DNA of 64,000 nucleotides, taken from contig JASAMV010008460.1 in assembly GCA_030248065.1 (NCBI GenBank), positions 1-64,000 of the forward strand. Direction: 5' to 3'. Under the pieces are notes generated by a model. It searched no databases. It saw only the letters and a program-made list of their open reading frames with translations, and was not told where the DNA came from. Origin of the DNA: Rhynchonema sp. JSB1_4 (lineage: Eukaryota; Nematoda; Chromadorea; Monhysterida; Xyalidae). How positions within the stretch are numbered: position 1 is the stretch's first letter; every line of letters begins with the position of its first letter. Shown piece after piece: positions 46,213-61,100 of the stretch. The position numbers were made by a program, and so were the translations under genes.

Positions 46213-49137
46213 CTGAAATAGCATTGGGTAATGCGTCGTTGTCGTGGTTTCTGTGTCACACTTGGTCGGACGCATACATTGCTAGTATACTGTATGAACA
46301 TGGAGACTGTATCAAATTTGGAGACAACGACGGGCCCCTGGCTGGCAGTAGGCAAGCAACGGGGGGCTGCTCGGAGTAGTCCAAACTGCGTCAGAGACGC
46401 ATGTTGGGAAAAGCTAGTCCAGTTTGCTTGAGAGAGAAAAAACGCAAATTATCGATTTCGCGATTGACGGCACGGGCTGGCTCACGGTTTGGCCCAAGCC
46501 TAAAAGTAAGCCTAAATCCGAGAAAAGGGAAGCTGAAGCTGGAAGCGGGAAGCCTCAATTTTAAAACTGGACTTTCTTTTCCCAAAATGAGTCACAGACC
46601 ATGCCCGAGCAATCCCTTGCTCTTATGGTTGAGGGAAGCAAAGTCGTCGTCGCGGTTTTTGCCAGGCGTGGCAAACACTGCAACTTTTCTCTTCCTGTCC
46701 AGAATCTACAGGACTATGACTTGTCGCAATAAATGTTTTGGTTATTCTTCTTCCCAATAGGGCACAAAAAAGACACTTTGGGCTGGTTCACAATTCACAC
46801 ACACATACTTCCAAAGAAATACAGATAAATAGTAAGTGGTCGCTTTTCATGTCATTAAAACAGCTGTTGGTATTAACCCAAAACATGCTGGCACGTGCAC
46901 GTGGTAGCATGAAGGCCCACGAAACCAGCTTACAAACGAACAAAAGGAACTTGTTGTTGAAACCACTGAAACAAACATACATACACGTGTCACAGTTTTG
47001 GGCGGCGTACCTGGCCTCCAAGTCTCCATGGGCAACTACACAAACACATGGGCAGTTGGCCGCATGATGACTTTTGGTCCATGTCATATTCTAATGCAGT
47101 TGTTACCTGTGGCATATGCGTGTGTATACATATGTAGGTATATACCTGGCAGGTTACACTTCTGTAGTAGATATATGTATGTATGCCATGCCAACCCCAA
47201 GAGGACCGCGGAGCATGTAGTTTGGTGGGCCTCATTCATTAAAGTTAGGACACAGGCTTGTATTTTCTTCAGAGTCTGCTGAAGGGCTCACAGCACCACA
47301 CGTCACAGGGTGAAACATCAACAGATTTGCATGACATGCATGTGCTTTGCGTGCCACATTGCAACAATTATTTCTCTCATTTGAGCATTGAATGTCCTCA
47401 CACATTTTTGTCATTCCCCCACACCCACGCAATAATAATATTATCATTTTTCATTCTTACGTACGTACCTGTGTCTGAATGGATTATCATTTTTATTCAG
47501 CTCGCCGATCAGTTGATATAATAAAATTTACACAATTTTAACGACTCGAACAAGTAGTGTGTGTGAGGTATTGAGAATGGCGCGCTTGTGTCGGGTACCG
47601 TAATCCTGTCGTGCTATAGGCAGTGTGCGTGTGACGGTACCCACCTACTGTAACCCAATGGTCTTCGGCGCTCGTTGACCCGTCGCGAAAGGGAATTGCG
47701 GGTACCGTCTTTCACACAATATGTACTTTACTACCTACATATCTGGATGTACCTACCAGGTGCTATTAGATCCATATCGACATCATACAGCCAGATTGGG
47801 TATGGTGTAATATATTAGTTATGTGTTTTGTTTTGTTTATTTAATCGGCGGACGGGCGGGCGGGTGCGCATAGAGGGTAGGGACACTGGACTGCACATGC
47901 TGTACATATCGCGTACCAGCACACGACGAAGGATTGTACACACAATGTATATACCTGCGTGCGCGCATAGTGAACCTCTTAAAAACGCGCGCACACACGA
48001 GTGAGATAGAGAGAGATAATCTGATTCTGACACTATATCTACACACGAACAAATATACATACATAGTCAGCGTTGCACAATGCGGAAAAGCGGCACAAAC
48101 ATACATACACAGGTGGGCAAGGGTGCATACCTATGTGGTGTTACATCATTTCCGACGACGCGACGAGGGAGCCCCAGCACCGGTGGTGTGCGCCACCCAG
48201 CTGCCCCAGAGAACACACTCATTGGCAGGCACATGTGACAGTAAAGTTGGGTGGGTGAAAAATGGTCGGGCGTCACTATTTGAGGCACATGGTGTGTGCT
48301 CAAGCTGAAGCTTATGCTTTTTTAATCCAATGTATAGGTGCACCATGACCATGTACGCCCGGGCACCTACACTCCATGAAAGCGCGCACACGCGAGCATG
48401 CGAGCTGATTGACCACCAAGAAATTGACTGTCCAAATCAACTGCCAACATAGTTTCGTGGTGCCAGCTGCAGTGCGCGTTTACTGAGCAAACACGCGCGC
48501 GCGGTCGGAGAGCGGGCAGCAGCGACACGCGCTTGCACCCACTATCACACTGACATATTGTACACGCACGTACACACACGTGCACGCGCAACAGTCGGGG
48601 TGCGCCGAGTGACCAGCAGCTCCACAACACCACCTGCCAGCTATATAACTTTACGGACAATACTGTGTGCACCAACAACTGCAAACGAACAACCACTGTA
48701 CAAGTCAGTCAATTGTATACGCACTTGAGTCCCTCCTCTCTCTCGCTCAACGGGCGCGAGCGGTCATTGCCAGATCAACGTTATACACCGGCCGTCGCGT
48801 TTCATCGGCACTTGAAGATTTATCACTGTTATTTATCATTTTCTGTTGTAGGTATATTGTATATGCAATCGTTATCAATGCAGAAGTCTCCCACGCGCCT
48901 TGTGCCCACACAGTTACGATTTGTATATATTGGCTAGTGACGTCAGGGAAACCGGAACTCAACTTACCATTGGTCACTCTGTAGACATCAACGTTAACCC
49001 ATATTATTACAGGTTGCACTCAGAACCGCGAGAGACAACAAAAACAACCACAACTACAACGATATTAATCAAAAAACCGAATACATTATTTTTTGACCCA
49101 ATAGGCTGCGAACCATATTTTGTGGAGCGCTACTGAC
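46213..49137. promoter_or_regulatory. divergent intergenic region
   Basis: About 2.9 kb between a minus-strand gene (start 46205) and a plus-strand gene (start 49138), so both promoters should lie here. 47460-48600 is rich in short ACACAC/GTGTGT and TATGTA tracts. A candidate TATATAACTT is at 48642. No TATA, CpG or initiator element can be assigned with confidence, and frames up to 119 codons show no family features. Confidence 0.45.
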
Positions 49138-52100
49138 ATGCACTCGCTGAGGCACGTCGGTGCACTGTTCGCACCATTGCTGCTATCAACAGTGGTCATC
49201 AATGGTTAGTGATCGGACGATATGGTTCATATTTTTGCTGTGTGGGCGTCAGATATACTGTATGTATGTATACGATGTACTTGAACATGCCACTGACTTA
49301 ACCACTGATCATTTTTTGCCTTGACCACTTGTTTGTGTGGCGCTTTCAAGTTTCCGATCGGCAGTTGATCTACGATGGTCGTGTTAAAGCTCGGTGATTA
49401 CACATACCGAAAGTATATGCCGACAAGAATAAACGGAATACGAAGTAAACACGGAATATGGAATAAATAACATACATAATGTTATCAGCAGACAATTTTG
49501 ATCACAACATACTTGTAGTACCTATATACAGGGTTGGGCAAAAAAACTTTTTTTTCCAAAAAATCGTTTTTTAAAAAAAACGTTTTTTTTAAAAAAACGT
49601 TTTTTTTAAAAACGCCCAGATGACCAAAAAATGCCCCCCAAAAAATTGGAAAACGCTCATGTTGGGAAGAAAACGTGGTTAAACGAAGTAATTCTATGTG
49701 TTCTGAGGCAAAATAAACGGGTTTCAACCCTTTTATAGCGAGTTGTTAAGATCCCATATCAGACCCGCATCATTGGACCAACTTTGGCCGGGGTCACCAC
49801 TGAAAGTCAAACTCCGTATATCGACGTATCTCGACAAAGTAAAAATTGGTCGAAAATTTTTTGAAAAAAATGGGACAAAAAATTGATTTTCCTTGATAAT
49901 CAGGGTACTTTCCCTGAAAAATCAGGGAAAATCAAGGAAATTCAGGGTTTAAAAAAAACGAAAAACGACCTAGGCGTTTTTTTTTGAAAAAAAACGTCGT
50001 TTTTTTAAGAAAAAACGCCGTCGTTTTTTTTTGCTCAACCCTGCCTATATATAGGTTGGTGTTTTTTAGAGACCATGTTCTGTAATTAACCCACTGGTCA
50101 ATGTGAGATTTACTCCGGCACACCAACTGCGCACAGTAACCAGATTTGACTGACAACTAAACTGCCAACAACAACCACACCCAGTCAATTCCAGTTCGAT
50201 CTCAAACGCCAGTGATTGGTGGTCTGTGCAAACTCGGTTCAAACGACGTCGAAATCGGCGGCAAAAAGACGCAATTCTACCTCAGATGTGAAGGCAGACA
50301 GGGGTGCGTTCATTGCAACATACATGGAATCTGGTTTATGGTTTAACTGTACGATTAATGTGCACTGATTATCAACTCAACAAGTGGTTTGGCATAGTCA
50401 ATCATGTAGGTTTTCATTTGTTCACCTATCGGCTTATAGTAATGTGGTCCAATCGTCTCGTCAAATTAGTCGTCGAACACAAATATTAATTTTCGCGCTT
50501 ATTTGGGGCTCATGTGTTAGACGACTTTCTTTGACGAGATGATTTGACGACAAAACCATTAGCCCAACACTATCGACCCTATGTCGGCAACGCACATGGC
50601 AGACAAAGTTGAAAACCATCTCCATAAAGCAGAGTTTTTGATATGAATTTGTAGTTCCGATGGTCAAGAATACGGCGTATGGGTGGTACGGGGTCGACCG
50701 GCGGGTAGCCAGCCGGAGCAACCCGCGCAACCCGCGCAACCCGCCCAGCCACCCGTCCAGGGCAACACAGTCAATGCGCAAAGTTATTACGAAGACTGTG
50801 GTGAGCATTATAGCATGCTCAAAGAACTGGCTCAGCCGCCTCTCTTGCATGGCCTGTACATCTGTCCCCAACACAAGCATGCGAAGAGAACGCTTTCTAA
50901 CATATGTACGGGCGCTAACAAAATTCGGCTTGAGAATTCACCAAACGATACTCAAAATAAAGGATCGTTTCGTGAATTACGCCCCCCCCATTAACGGCAC
51001 TCACTGCAGCATGTCCCCCAAACGTTGGGTGTTACGTCGATGTCACAGCGGATTCGCATTTTCGTCACGTCTCAAATCGTGTCACACCCGATCCACGGCT
51101 ATTGCTTGTTATGGTTGGTTTTGTGCAGCAGTGCAACCGCGAGCTTTCGACCACTAATATGTTTACATAATGTTTACCTTTATGTCTTTTTCCTTTTGTC
51201 AACTTGCTATCTGTGATGAGTGAGACACTGCTGATCCCAAAACCGGTTTTCTGAAATTCGGCACTGTTCATGCACGGCAGTAACTAAGCATTCGTTCGGC
51301 TAATCTGGTACGGCCCAATTATGATAACAAATTTTAACAAAGTAGTAATTCTTAATCAAAACTTTGAATTCGCGAGAAATCAGATTGACAACTCAGATTC
51401 TGCACAAATGTGCCGGAAGCTTCAACATTCGCTTGGTCTATTTTGCACATTACGTTTCTACCAATCTTCAGCATCAACTAACGCCTCTCGCCAAACAATG
51501 CGGTGTTCTCAACATTCATCACGATTGTAATTGTTGTCTGTGATGTTTCAGAGCCGGACAGCGAAGCACGCGAGAATGGCTATTGTGCGTTCGACGAATC
51601 AGTACCTAAATGTCTACAGTCGAACGTTGATGACTCCGGCACCTATCTGCAGTGCGCACCGTGAGTATTGGATGGAATATGTGGTATAGGAATGAGGGTT
51701 TGAGCAATACACCGACTTTCAGACCTTTAAAGGTTGCTTGCCGCCCTGACCGAATAGTTGCATGACCAGCTCTGGGCTCGAAGTGCTGTGGTCAAATCAA
51801 GTGGTCAAAGATCACACGCATAATTTCTGGCGCTCATTTGGGGCTCATGTGTTATTGCGTGATTTGACTACTGTTCTATCAGCCTCAGCTCTTAAGTTGC
51901 CTACCTGCATCAAAACGTTATTCCACCAACTGGTGTGAACTATGTGTATGTACAGTACTTGCAGTACATGTGTGTACGTATACCCACTTGGGCTACAAGC
52001 TTATGCTTTCCATGAGACATTAATGAAAACGGGAATGCAAGTACAAACCAACATCCTTGATGAACAAAAAATTGCTTGCTCCAACTGGGACTCGAACCCA

Positions 52101-55100
52101 GGTTCTTTCGTTAACCGGGCCATCACTCTACGCGATTTTCAGAGGCGGCAAATGGGTGAAGCGCAACTGTAACGATCGATTGTCGTTCAGTTTCAAATAC
52201 CAGGCCTGCGTCGGCAACGATGTCGGTGATTTGCCGAATCCACGTAAGCCAGCCTAATTGTAATGTAGTTGACGAAGCGTCTATCAGTGGCGGTCAGCAC
52301 ATAGACAACAATATCGTTGTGTGTTCGCGTTTGTTTGTGTTTTATCGATGCATGGATTGCTACACATTAACTACCGCTTCACTGGAGCAGTAACAATGAT
52401 TGCTTGCTATCAGGGCTTAATTCTTTTTCTTCTGCTAACTTCTTCTAGACTCCACTATCGCTGCAGGAATCTGCATTTCTGGCATGCCTTGCGCCTCTCC
52501 ACAAATCAATGAAACATCAGTGGTTTGCACCGCTGGTCTCTATTGCCATCGCGTGTTGCGTCACTGCTGTTATCTGCCTTCAGTTGGTTGGTCAATCGAT
52601 TCATGTGTGTGTTGAAATGTTTTTAAGTTGTGTATGTGTTAATGCACCTAATCGATTGATATACATATCTTAACATGTCTTGGGTACCATGTCAATTTTA
52701 AACACTATGCACAGGCGTCAAAAATGTTTCTGTTGTATCTATAATCCTTTTTGTTGGCGCACCCAACTAAAATTGACGTTATCGGCAGGGCAGTCTGCCA
52801 ATGAGTAACCAAGTGTGTTGCATGGCCACTTCACGTTCGTTTGCGTAACCCAAATACGCGCACGTGTGCACCACACAGCATGTACCGAAAACACTGACAC
52901 CTGCAACCGACTATTAATCATGGGTGTTACAGTATCTTTCACAAGTTGGGGGTCGGCTTCCACAACACGACTGAGACGACACGCCAACCACAAAGCTGAA
53001 CGATCGATTATATTATTGCCAAGTACGTTTGATCTTGATGTGTCATGTTCATTTTTCAATTCAAATTTTGGGCTAAATTATATGACGGTTAGCATATGCA
53101 CTGATGAATGAGTATTGTACGTCCGATTGCGTCAAGTAGTTCATCATAACTGTCATAAGACATTGTGTCCATCGTGGTGCCCATGTTTTACATTCATACT
53201 GATGATGCCCTGGTGCGCTGCGTGGCTGTGTAAACAGCAGGTCGAAAGGCGTAAAAAAGCTCACCGATGGAGGTTTGTGATCCATGCATATAGTAGTTGT
53301 CACACTGTTATTTTTGTAATTTCTGATGTTTCACGCATTGTATATAACATTTCAGCGCCGGGTTGCGCCAACGGTGACAAACCACTGACGAGCCCGAAAT
53401 TCTGCTCCGAGCACACCAGTTGTCCGATCGGCTACGAGTGCACGGAGAACAAAGTCTGCTGTGCTGTCACTACCGGGAGTACACGATCATCTGGCGGGAC
53501 CGATGCAATCGTGAGGCGCAAAGCGGCGGCAAACTCGCCATCATCACAGCATGATCAACACAAACGATTATTCGACGGTTAGTCGTCCCTGGAGAAAACA
53601 TTAGGCAATGAAGATTGAATCCTTTTTGACAATGATTTTGACTCAATGACTGGCGATCGTGAATATCTGATTTTCCATTTGTTATGCAAATGGTCAAGGT
53701 TATTTGTGACTCATTGTAGGTACAAGTCACACATTCAAGACATTAATTCACTAGCAGTGATATAGTACGTGCAGTATCATTTCACCATCAGATACAGTTT
53801 TTGGCACATGCGTCAACTCTGACAAAATAACCCGGTTTGTTCAAATATCTTCAAATCCGATCGAATCAGGTCCGATTCAAAAATTTTGAATAATTTCAGA
53901 ACTCGTATGTCTCGACGGTCAACGTGCGTACTCGAACACACCCTGTGCATCCAATATGCAATGTCCGAGCGGCTACAGCTGCCAACGCACCGGGCACAAT
54001 CAGAGCGGCAAGTGCTGTCGCGTGATCAGTCGCGATTTCAGGGAGCACCAACAGGATCTGACAAGTTCGACGGCTTTTTGGTTTTTTTGCACTTTTTTGG
54101 TGTGATTAGTGTTTGGTGTTTAACGCATTCCAAAGTGTTTTAAATGTCCTCTGAGGGGCTAATTGTTTGGTGGTCAAACGCTCCCAGACCAAAACGCGTA
54201 TGACAATGTGCGTTGACTACACGGATATTAACCGTGTTGTACATACACATGTGGTTGCCACTCTGACTGACGCACGTGGTTTCAAAGTGGCCCACCTGAG
54301 TGCAACCTGAAGTGACAAACGGTATTAACATATACACGATCCTGTAGTGGAATCAAATTTATTATTTTCGTGTGTGTTACGCAGAACGCCATCGATTCGA
54401 CTGTCCGAGCGGCTTCAAACCGCATGGAACCTGCACATCGCATCGTGACTGTCCGGCGCGATACAACTGCGTGCGCGGCAACTGCTGTTTCGGCAACGCG
54501 GTCGCCTTTCAACCGGCACGCTTGGGTACGTGATTTTTTTATTTCGTGATTCTCGGTTAGTTACTGTACTTATGCATACGTGTGTCTATTTGACCGTCGT
54601 TTTCATAATTGTGTCGGTTGTATAAAGGTACTGCGCTTGCACAAAGCGAGGTTTAACCAAGGGTCGCTGGCGGCGGGTTTCGACTCCTGTTGTAGCCCGT
54701 TGTCATCGTCATAGACGAGGCGCGCGGATCTGCAAATCCAAAAGAAAAACAAAATGCCCCAACCGTCTTATGTGTAGGTCGAGTGAAACATTTGTGCTGG
54801 TTTGATAGCGTTATCATGACCTTGCATGATCCTGAGGCGATTTTCCATTTACCGACCCTTGAACGGTTTTGCTGAACCCAACATGTAAACAGTGCTCAAC
54901 TAGCCAGCCGGAACGGGACGGGAAAAATGCATTTTTATGCTGGCTGCTCTATTGTGCTGATGTTTCGGCTTGATGACGATTTTCGTGTTGGCTGATACCG
55001 CGACACTGTATGACTGGCCTAATCCGTTTCTAAACAAAACGAAAAGAAATGCATTCCTCGATTTTCTGTTTGTGTGCTGAGCATTGTGTTTGATCGGGTA

Positions 55101-58100
55101 ATTCACGTAATATGCGTTTGACGCGCGGCGGATTAAACTGACCGCGCTTCGCGCGTGCCTCTCTGTTTACTATAGTTTCACACAAGATAACTTTTTGCTT
55201 CGGCGCTAGGCTCGCGTCCGTCGCGTGTGTGTGTGTGTACGCGTGAGAGAGTTAGGTTAGGTAATTGTATTTGCTTATTTACTTACCGGAGAGATCTGCT
55301 GTCTTAGCCAGGCCGGCTCAACCTCTCAAGAGGGTGAGTCCTCCCTCTAATAGTATACTATAAGACAGTAAAGTTGGATAGTAAAGTTGTTCGCGTAATA
55401 TAAAGTATTACACGTGTGTCACTCTTGTGTTGACCGACACCTATTGTACGCGTGTGCGTGTGTGCGATCATCCAGGAAGTGAAGCACGCGCGCGTTGCAC
55501 AATGACAATAGAGACGGTTGTCGCGTGCAGAGGGGTAGACACAGTGAAGACAAAAAACGCGATCGACAACAACAACGCAACACAACGGAAGTGTACTGTA
55601 GATGTGCAGAGAAGCGTCAATTATTGCGGCGTGACCTGTCAGGGGTGGACTCCATAATGGTGCACGCGCAGAGTCACGAGTTGAAAATTGAATTTAGCCG
55701 TTATCATACAACACCCACAGATCATTCACCGTTTGTACAATTACGTATGAGTATATGCATTCTAAAGGCAAACTACACCAACACGAGCCCGATCTCGAAG
55801 GTGGTGAATATTCAAAACGAATAGAAAGAGAAAATCATCATGCTCCACTTTCTATTCTTCAACGTGTAACATTTCCCAAATCAGCAGCCACGTGTGAATG
55901 TTTCACTATTCTGCCAGCTGCGAAATCGGGCTCGTGTTGGCGTAGTTTGCCTTTACGTCCTGCACGTGGGTGTGTCGATTATGCATGCACGCCCCTTAGC
56001 TGTCATCGTGGCTCCTGTATTATGTAGACCAGCAATAAGCACGTTAACGGCAGATTGGATTTCGGAACCTATAAATTAGCAATCGAAAACTTTCAGCCAT
56101 TCAGAAGTGACACTATACATAAATAGAGTACCGTAATTTCAGACAACGAACACTGCCCGGACGGATCGCAGTCTCTCGATCAGGCGTGCACGGTGGACAC
56201 CGACTGTCCCGAGAACTTTGCCTGCGCCGGACGCAAATGCTGCGGCACAAGTTGGTGTGCACTTGTTAATTACGTTATTTGGTTCAGCATTTTTAAGCGC
56301 TTGTCATTCTCTGAATTTGATCACCAATCCATCACGAAGCATTGGGGCAGCAACAACCGGTGTCTTGAAGCTTCCAGGAAGCATAATCGTTCACGGAAAG
56401 GATTCTCTGTGTGTAACACAGGTGCTGCACAAGCGCATTGTGCTTTACGATCCGCTGCGTCATTATTCTGCCTTCATATTTATCTGGGCGTAACGAACAT
56501 TGGCGATCGGATCGGTTTTGTCTTGTTATAACCCTCTCCGATCCGATCTGATCATCCAGTTTGTTAGTCGGCTATCAAATTCGTCCAGCAACCAATTCCT
56601 TCACATGTGCATACAACAACAACAACAACAACAACTGCAGAAATCTGTGCGGGCGGCGGTGTGCCCCTGCTGCGACCAGCTCCGTGTGCGGCCAATAACT
56701 GTCCGCGCGGCTACAGTTGCACGACCATCGGTTGTTGTCCGACGGCCGCGGTGCGCATGTGTGCCGATGGCAGTCTGGCACTGTCACATCCGGCCTGGTG
56801 CGACACGAATGACGACTGTCCGTCGAGCTTCGCCTGTTCGGACGCAAAAGTCTGCTGCGAATCACGTTGGTTTCATTGATTGTTTTCTTTTGATTTTTAT
56901 TGAGCAGTTTTCTATCATTTTTATTCGTGATTGTGATTTGCAATCGATTAAGCAAGGATCGGTGACTTTGAAATTTAGTATTCTGGACCAACTAATAGGC
57001 CGTAGTCCAAGCCTTTGCCTATAGTTGTAGGGCGGCCTACGTAAGCCTAACCCTGCGCTGTTTATGAGTTGTATGATTGTAGTCCTTCAGGGTCTGAAAG
57101 CTCGCGCGCATCCAGTGACACGCTCATCAAACACAAAAACTCGCATGTTGTGCTCATCTTCACACGCACCAACATTCTGAGCTTTCCAGTCAAACAACAC
57201 CATTGACCTTGCAGGCTTATGCCCGGATGGGGTTGAGGCGCTCGAGAACCCGCGAGTCTGCGGTGAGCACCATCCGTGCCCGGACGGCTACGCGTGCACG
57301 AACCGCTGGTTCTGTTGTGCCGGACAGGGCAGTCGGACGGGCGTGATTGCCCAAAGCAGCCAGGTGCCCGTTGCACCCTCATCTGTACGACCGGGTTGGT
57401 CAACTTATCGAATTATTGTTTTATCAATCGATTAGTGTATGATTGTGAACATATGATCATATAAACGCTTGATTTATACCATAAACTGATTGACCAATTG
57501 ATAGACTTATTGATTAATTTAGTGATTTGCTGCGCTTAAAATTAATTGATCAATATTTACTTCAGACACGTGTCCCGACGGCAGTGCCGCGATGCGGGAC
57601 ATCATCTGCAGCGCATCGTCCGCCTGTCCGCCCGGCTACATTTGCGTCCCGTCGACGGGCAGTTGTTGCGCGCAGAAGGAGTGTCCGGACGGACTGCGCG
57701 CCCTCACACGACCGCCCGTCTGTCGCGAGTTCGCAGTCGACTGTCCCGACGGCTACGTTTGCGTCAACGATGTCTGCTGTCAGTCGCTGTCGACGCCGGG
57801 CGACTTTCCCGACACGAACGCGCCGTATCTGACATTCGATCCCACCGGCATCCCGTCGTTCAAACCGCTCGGGCCCGGATTTCGACAAACCGACCGGCGG
57901 ACAACCGCGTCCCCGCGGCGACCAAGACGGTGCGCGGACGGCAGCGTTTCGTTGTCCCGTCCGTCACAGTGCAACTTTCTGCTGCCGTGCCCGGTCGGGT
58001 ACGCGTGCGAGAACACCAAGTGTTGCGCGGCACCGTCGGTCCGTTGCCCGTTTGACGGCGAGCCGTTGAACAATCCGCCCGTCTGCGAGACGCAGGGCTA

Positions 58101-61100
58101 CGGGCCCTGTCCGCTCGGCTACACGTGCACCAACAACGTCTGCTGTTTCGACGCATCCAATCAGCCGCCCGACGTCGGCAAAGATGAACGGGCATCGAGC
58201 CTGGCGTTGCCCGGCTTTGCGCAGTTCACCATCGCGCCGCACACGTGCCCCGACGGGCAGCCGGCGTTGCCCGAACCGTCGCGCTGCGCCATTCTGGGCG
58301 CAATGTGTCCGGCCGGCTACGAATGTCTGAACGAAGTCTGTTGCATCGACATTCAGGCCCTCACCGCCGACACCACCATATCGCCAACTGCGACCGTACT
58401 CCGCTGTGTTGACGGGACGCCGGCTGCGGGACGTTGTGACGCGATAAGACCGTGCACCCATCCGGGCTATGTGTGTCAGTTCAACGTGTGCTGCGAACAG
58501 CGCACCCAACCGCGGTCATTGTGTCCCGGCGGTGCCCAGCCCTTGCCCAGTCCAGCCCAGTGCTCGATCAGCCGAACGCGTGCCGTTGCGGAGGGCTATG
58601 CGCCCCATCAACCATCCGCATGTCCCAATGGCTTTGACTGTGTGAACGGAGTCTGCTGCCCCATCGGTGGTGGTGGGTCGCAACCCGCTTACCCGCTACC
58701 CACACCCACGTTCGCGCCACCCGGCGGCAACTACCCGGTCACCGGGCGTCCCCCGACGCCACAACGCTCCTGCCCCGACGGGCAACCCGCTCTGCCCAGT
58801 CCAGCGCAGTGCAACCCGCCATTCATGCCGTGTCCGCCAGGATATGTCTGCCAAAACACCGTCTGCTGTCTGTCGTTGACCGAGCAGTGCCCGAATGGTC
58901 AACCATCGCAGGGATCCTGTCAGGCCGTGGCCGGCTATGGAGGTCCCCAGCAACCGCCCAGTTGCACCCCCGGCAACACTTGCATCAACGGACAGTGCTG
59001 TCCCGCCGGCACTGCCGCCCCCCAAGGCTACGGTCCTCCCCAGGTACAATGTCCTAACGGAGGCTTCCCTCAGGGTTCATGTCAGCCAGGAGGTGCCGGT
59101 GGCGGATACGGGGTGCCTCCCGGCGGTGGGTGCGCCCCCGGCTACAGTTGCATCAACGGCGTGTGCTGCCAGGGCGGTGGTGCTGCGGACACGTGTCCCG
59201 ACGGCAGCATGGCGTCGCAGAGCATCACCGGGTCGACCTGTTTCCAGAACACCGACTGTCAGCAGGGTTTCCAGTGCACGTCCGGCCTGTGCTGTTTCGT
59301 CCGTCAAATGTGTCCGAACGGCCAGGAGCCACTCAGCAGCCCGTCAACATGCGACGCGCTGTCCGTCTGTCCACTCGGCTACCAATGTCTATCCGGCGTC
59401 TGCTGTGTGATCGTACGACCGTCGCAATGTCCCGACGGTGACATGCCCATCAACAATCCGTCCGTCTGCACATCCGACAATCAATGTCCGGCCGCCCACA
59501 TGTGCTGGATGAACGTCTGCTGTTTCACGTCCCGTCCGTCCTGTCCGAACGGGGACGAACCGTTGAGCACCCCGTCCGGGTGCAGTCAGTCGGCCCCCTG
59601 TCCCCAAGAGTACCAATGTGTCAACAACTACTGTTGTCGTGACCAGAGTGGCGGCGGCGGTTATGGTCCATCTGGCCCGGGTCCGTCTCCCGGTGGGTAC
59701 TCGGGACCGATACCAGGCCCAGCACCCGGGCCCGGATCCGGATATGCAGGACCAGCTCCATTTCCGAGTCCTGCCCCCACTTCATATCCAGGTACCGGAC
59801 CAGGTTTTCCTGGCCCTGGGCCCTCGTACACAGGTCCTGGTCCCAGTTTTCCAACGCCAAGTTTTCCCAGCCCAGGCCCGTCATATCCGGGTCCCAGCCC
59901 TGGCTTTCCCAGTCCAGGCCCGTCATACCCAGGTCCCAGTCCTGGCTTTCCCAGCCCAGGCACGTCATATCCAGGTCCCAGCCCTGGCTTCCCCAGCCCG
60001 GGCCCATCATATCCCGGGCCTGGTCCCAGTTTTCCAAGCCCAGGGCCTTCGTACCCAGGTCCTGGTCCCAGTTTTCCAGCGCCAAGTTTTCCCAGCCCAG
60101 GTCCGTCTTATCCAGGTCCCAGCCCTGGTTTTCCCGACCCGGGCCCAGCATATCCAGCGCCTGGTCAACCTGGTCCAGCCCCATTCCCAAGTCCCGGTTC
60201 GGGTGCGTATCCGAGTTCGAGCTTCCCCAGTCCCCAACCCAGCTTTCCCGCACCTGGACCCAGTTACCCCGGTCCAGGCCCGTCATTCCCAGGACCAGTG
60301 CCGTCCACAAGTCCAGCTGGCTACAACAACGTCGTTCCAAGCACCTTCCCGATACCGTCGTTTCCGGGACCAGCCCCGGGTTATGCCAGTCCGGCAACCC
60401 GTCCTTATCCTTCGACCGGTGGCGGTTGTCGTGACGGCAGTCAACCGCTGTCCAATCCTCCATCATGTATCCCGCCTTCGCGTTTCAGGCAATTGCGACA
60501 ACAGGGCACCTACAACCCGAACACCGGCCCGACACTTTGTCCACCGGGCGCCTTGTGCGAGAACGGGGTGTGTTGTCGAACGGGCGGCGGCGGCTCCCAG
60601 CCGACCACCCAGCCGTACCCGTCCACCGTCTGTCCCAACAATCAACAGCCACTGCCGAATCCGCCATTCTGTTCGGGCACAACTGACGGACAAACCAGTC
60701 AGAACTACGACACGAACAATTCCATCTTTGCGCGTTTCAAACGCCAAGCTTATTCGGTGAGTCCGAGTGGCTACCCCGGCCCGACAGCCCCGCAACCGGC
60801 GCCGGGTAGTGGTTATGGTGGCGGGGGCAGCCCCAGCCCGGCCCCGTCCACCTCGCAGTGCCCGCCGTCCTCCACTTGTATCTCGAACCGTTGTTGTCCG
60901 ACCGGGGCTGGTCCGGGTCCGCCGGGGCTGCAGTGCCCGAACGGTGGCATCCCGTCAGTGACACAACCCACTTGTCAGGGCGGCGGCGGTGGACAACAAC
61001 AGGGTTACGGTAGCCGACACACACGACAGGCGGGTTACGGTAGTGCAGGAGGAGGCGGAGGCAACAGTGTGACCACCTATCAACCGTTTGGTCCATCTAC

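Noticed and set aside
46401..48900. Several 80-120 codon frames in the divergent intergenic region
   Set aside because: Simple-sequence composition, no motifs, no splice structure.
54640..54720. tRNA gene around GGGTTTCGACTCC
   Set aside because: The box B-like word has an extra base, and no box A or cloverleaf could be drawn.
59621..60466. 281-residue antisense frame and other frames over the Pro-rich linker
   Set aside because: Open only because the underlying repeat lacks stops; the plus-strand frame continues the Cys-module protein on both sides.
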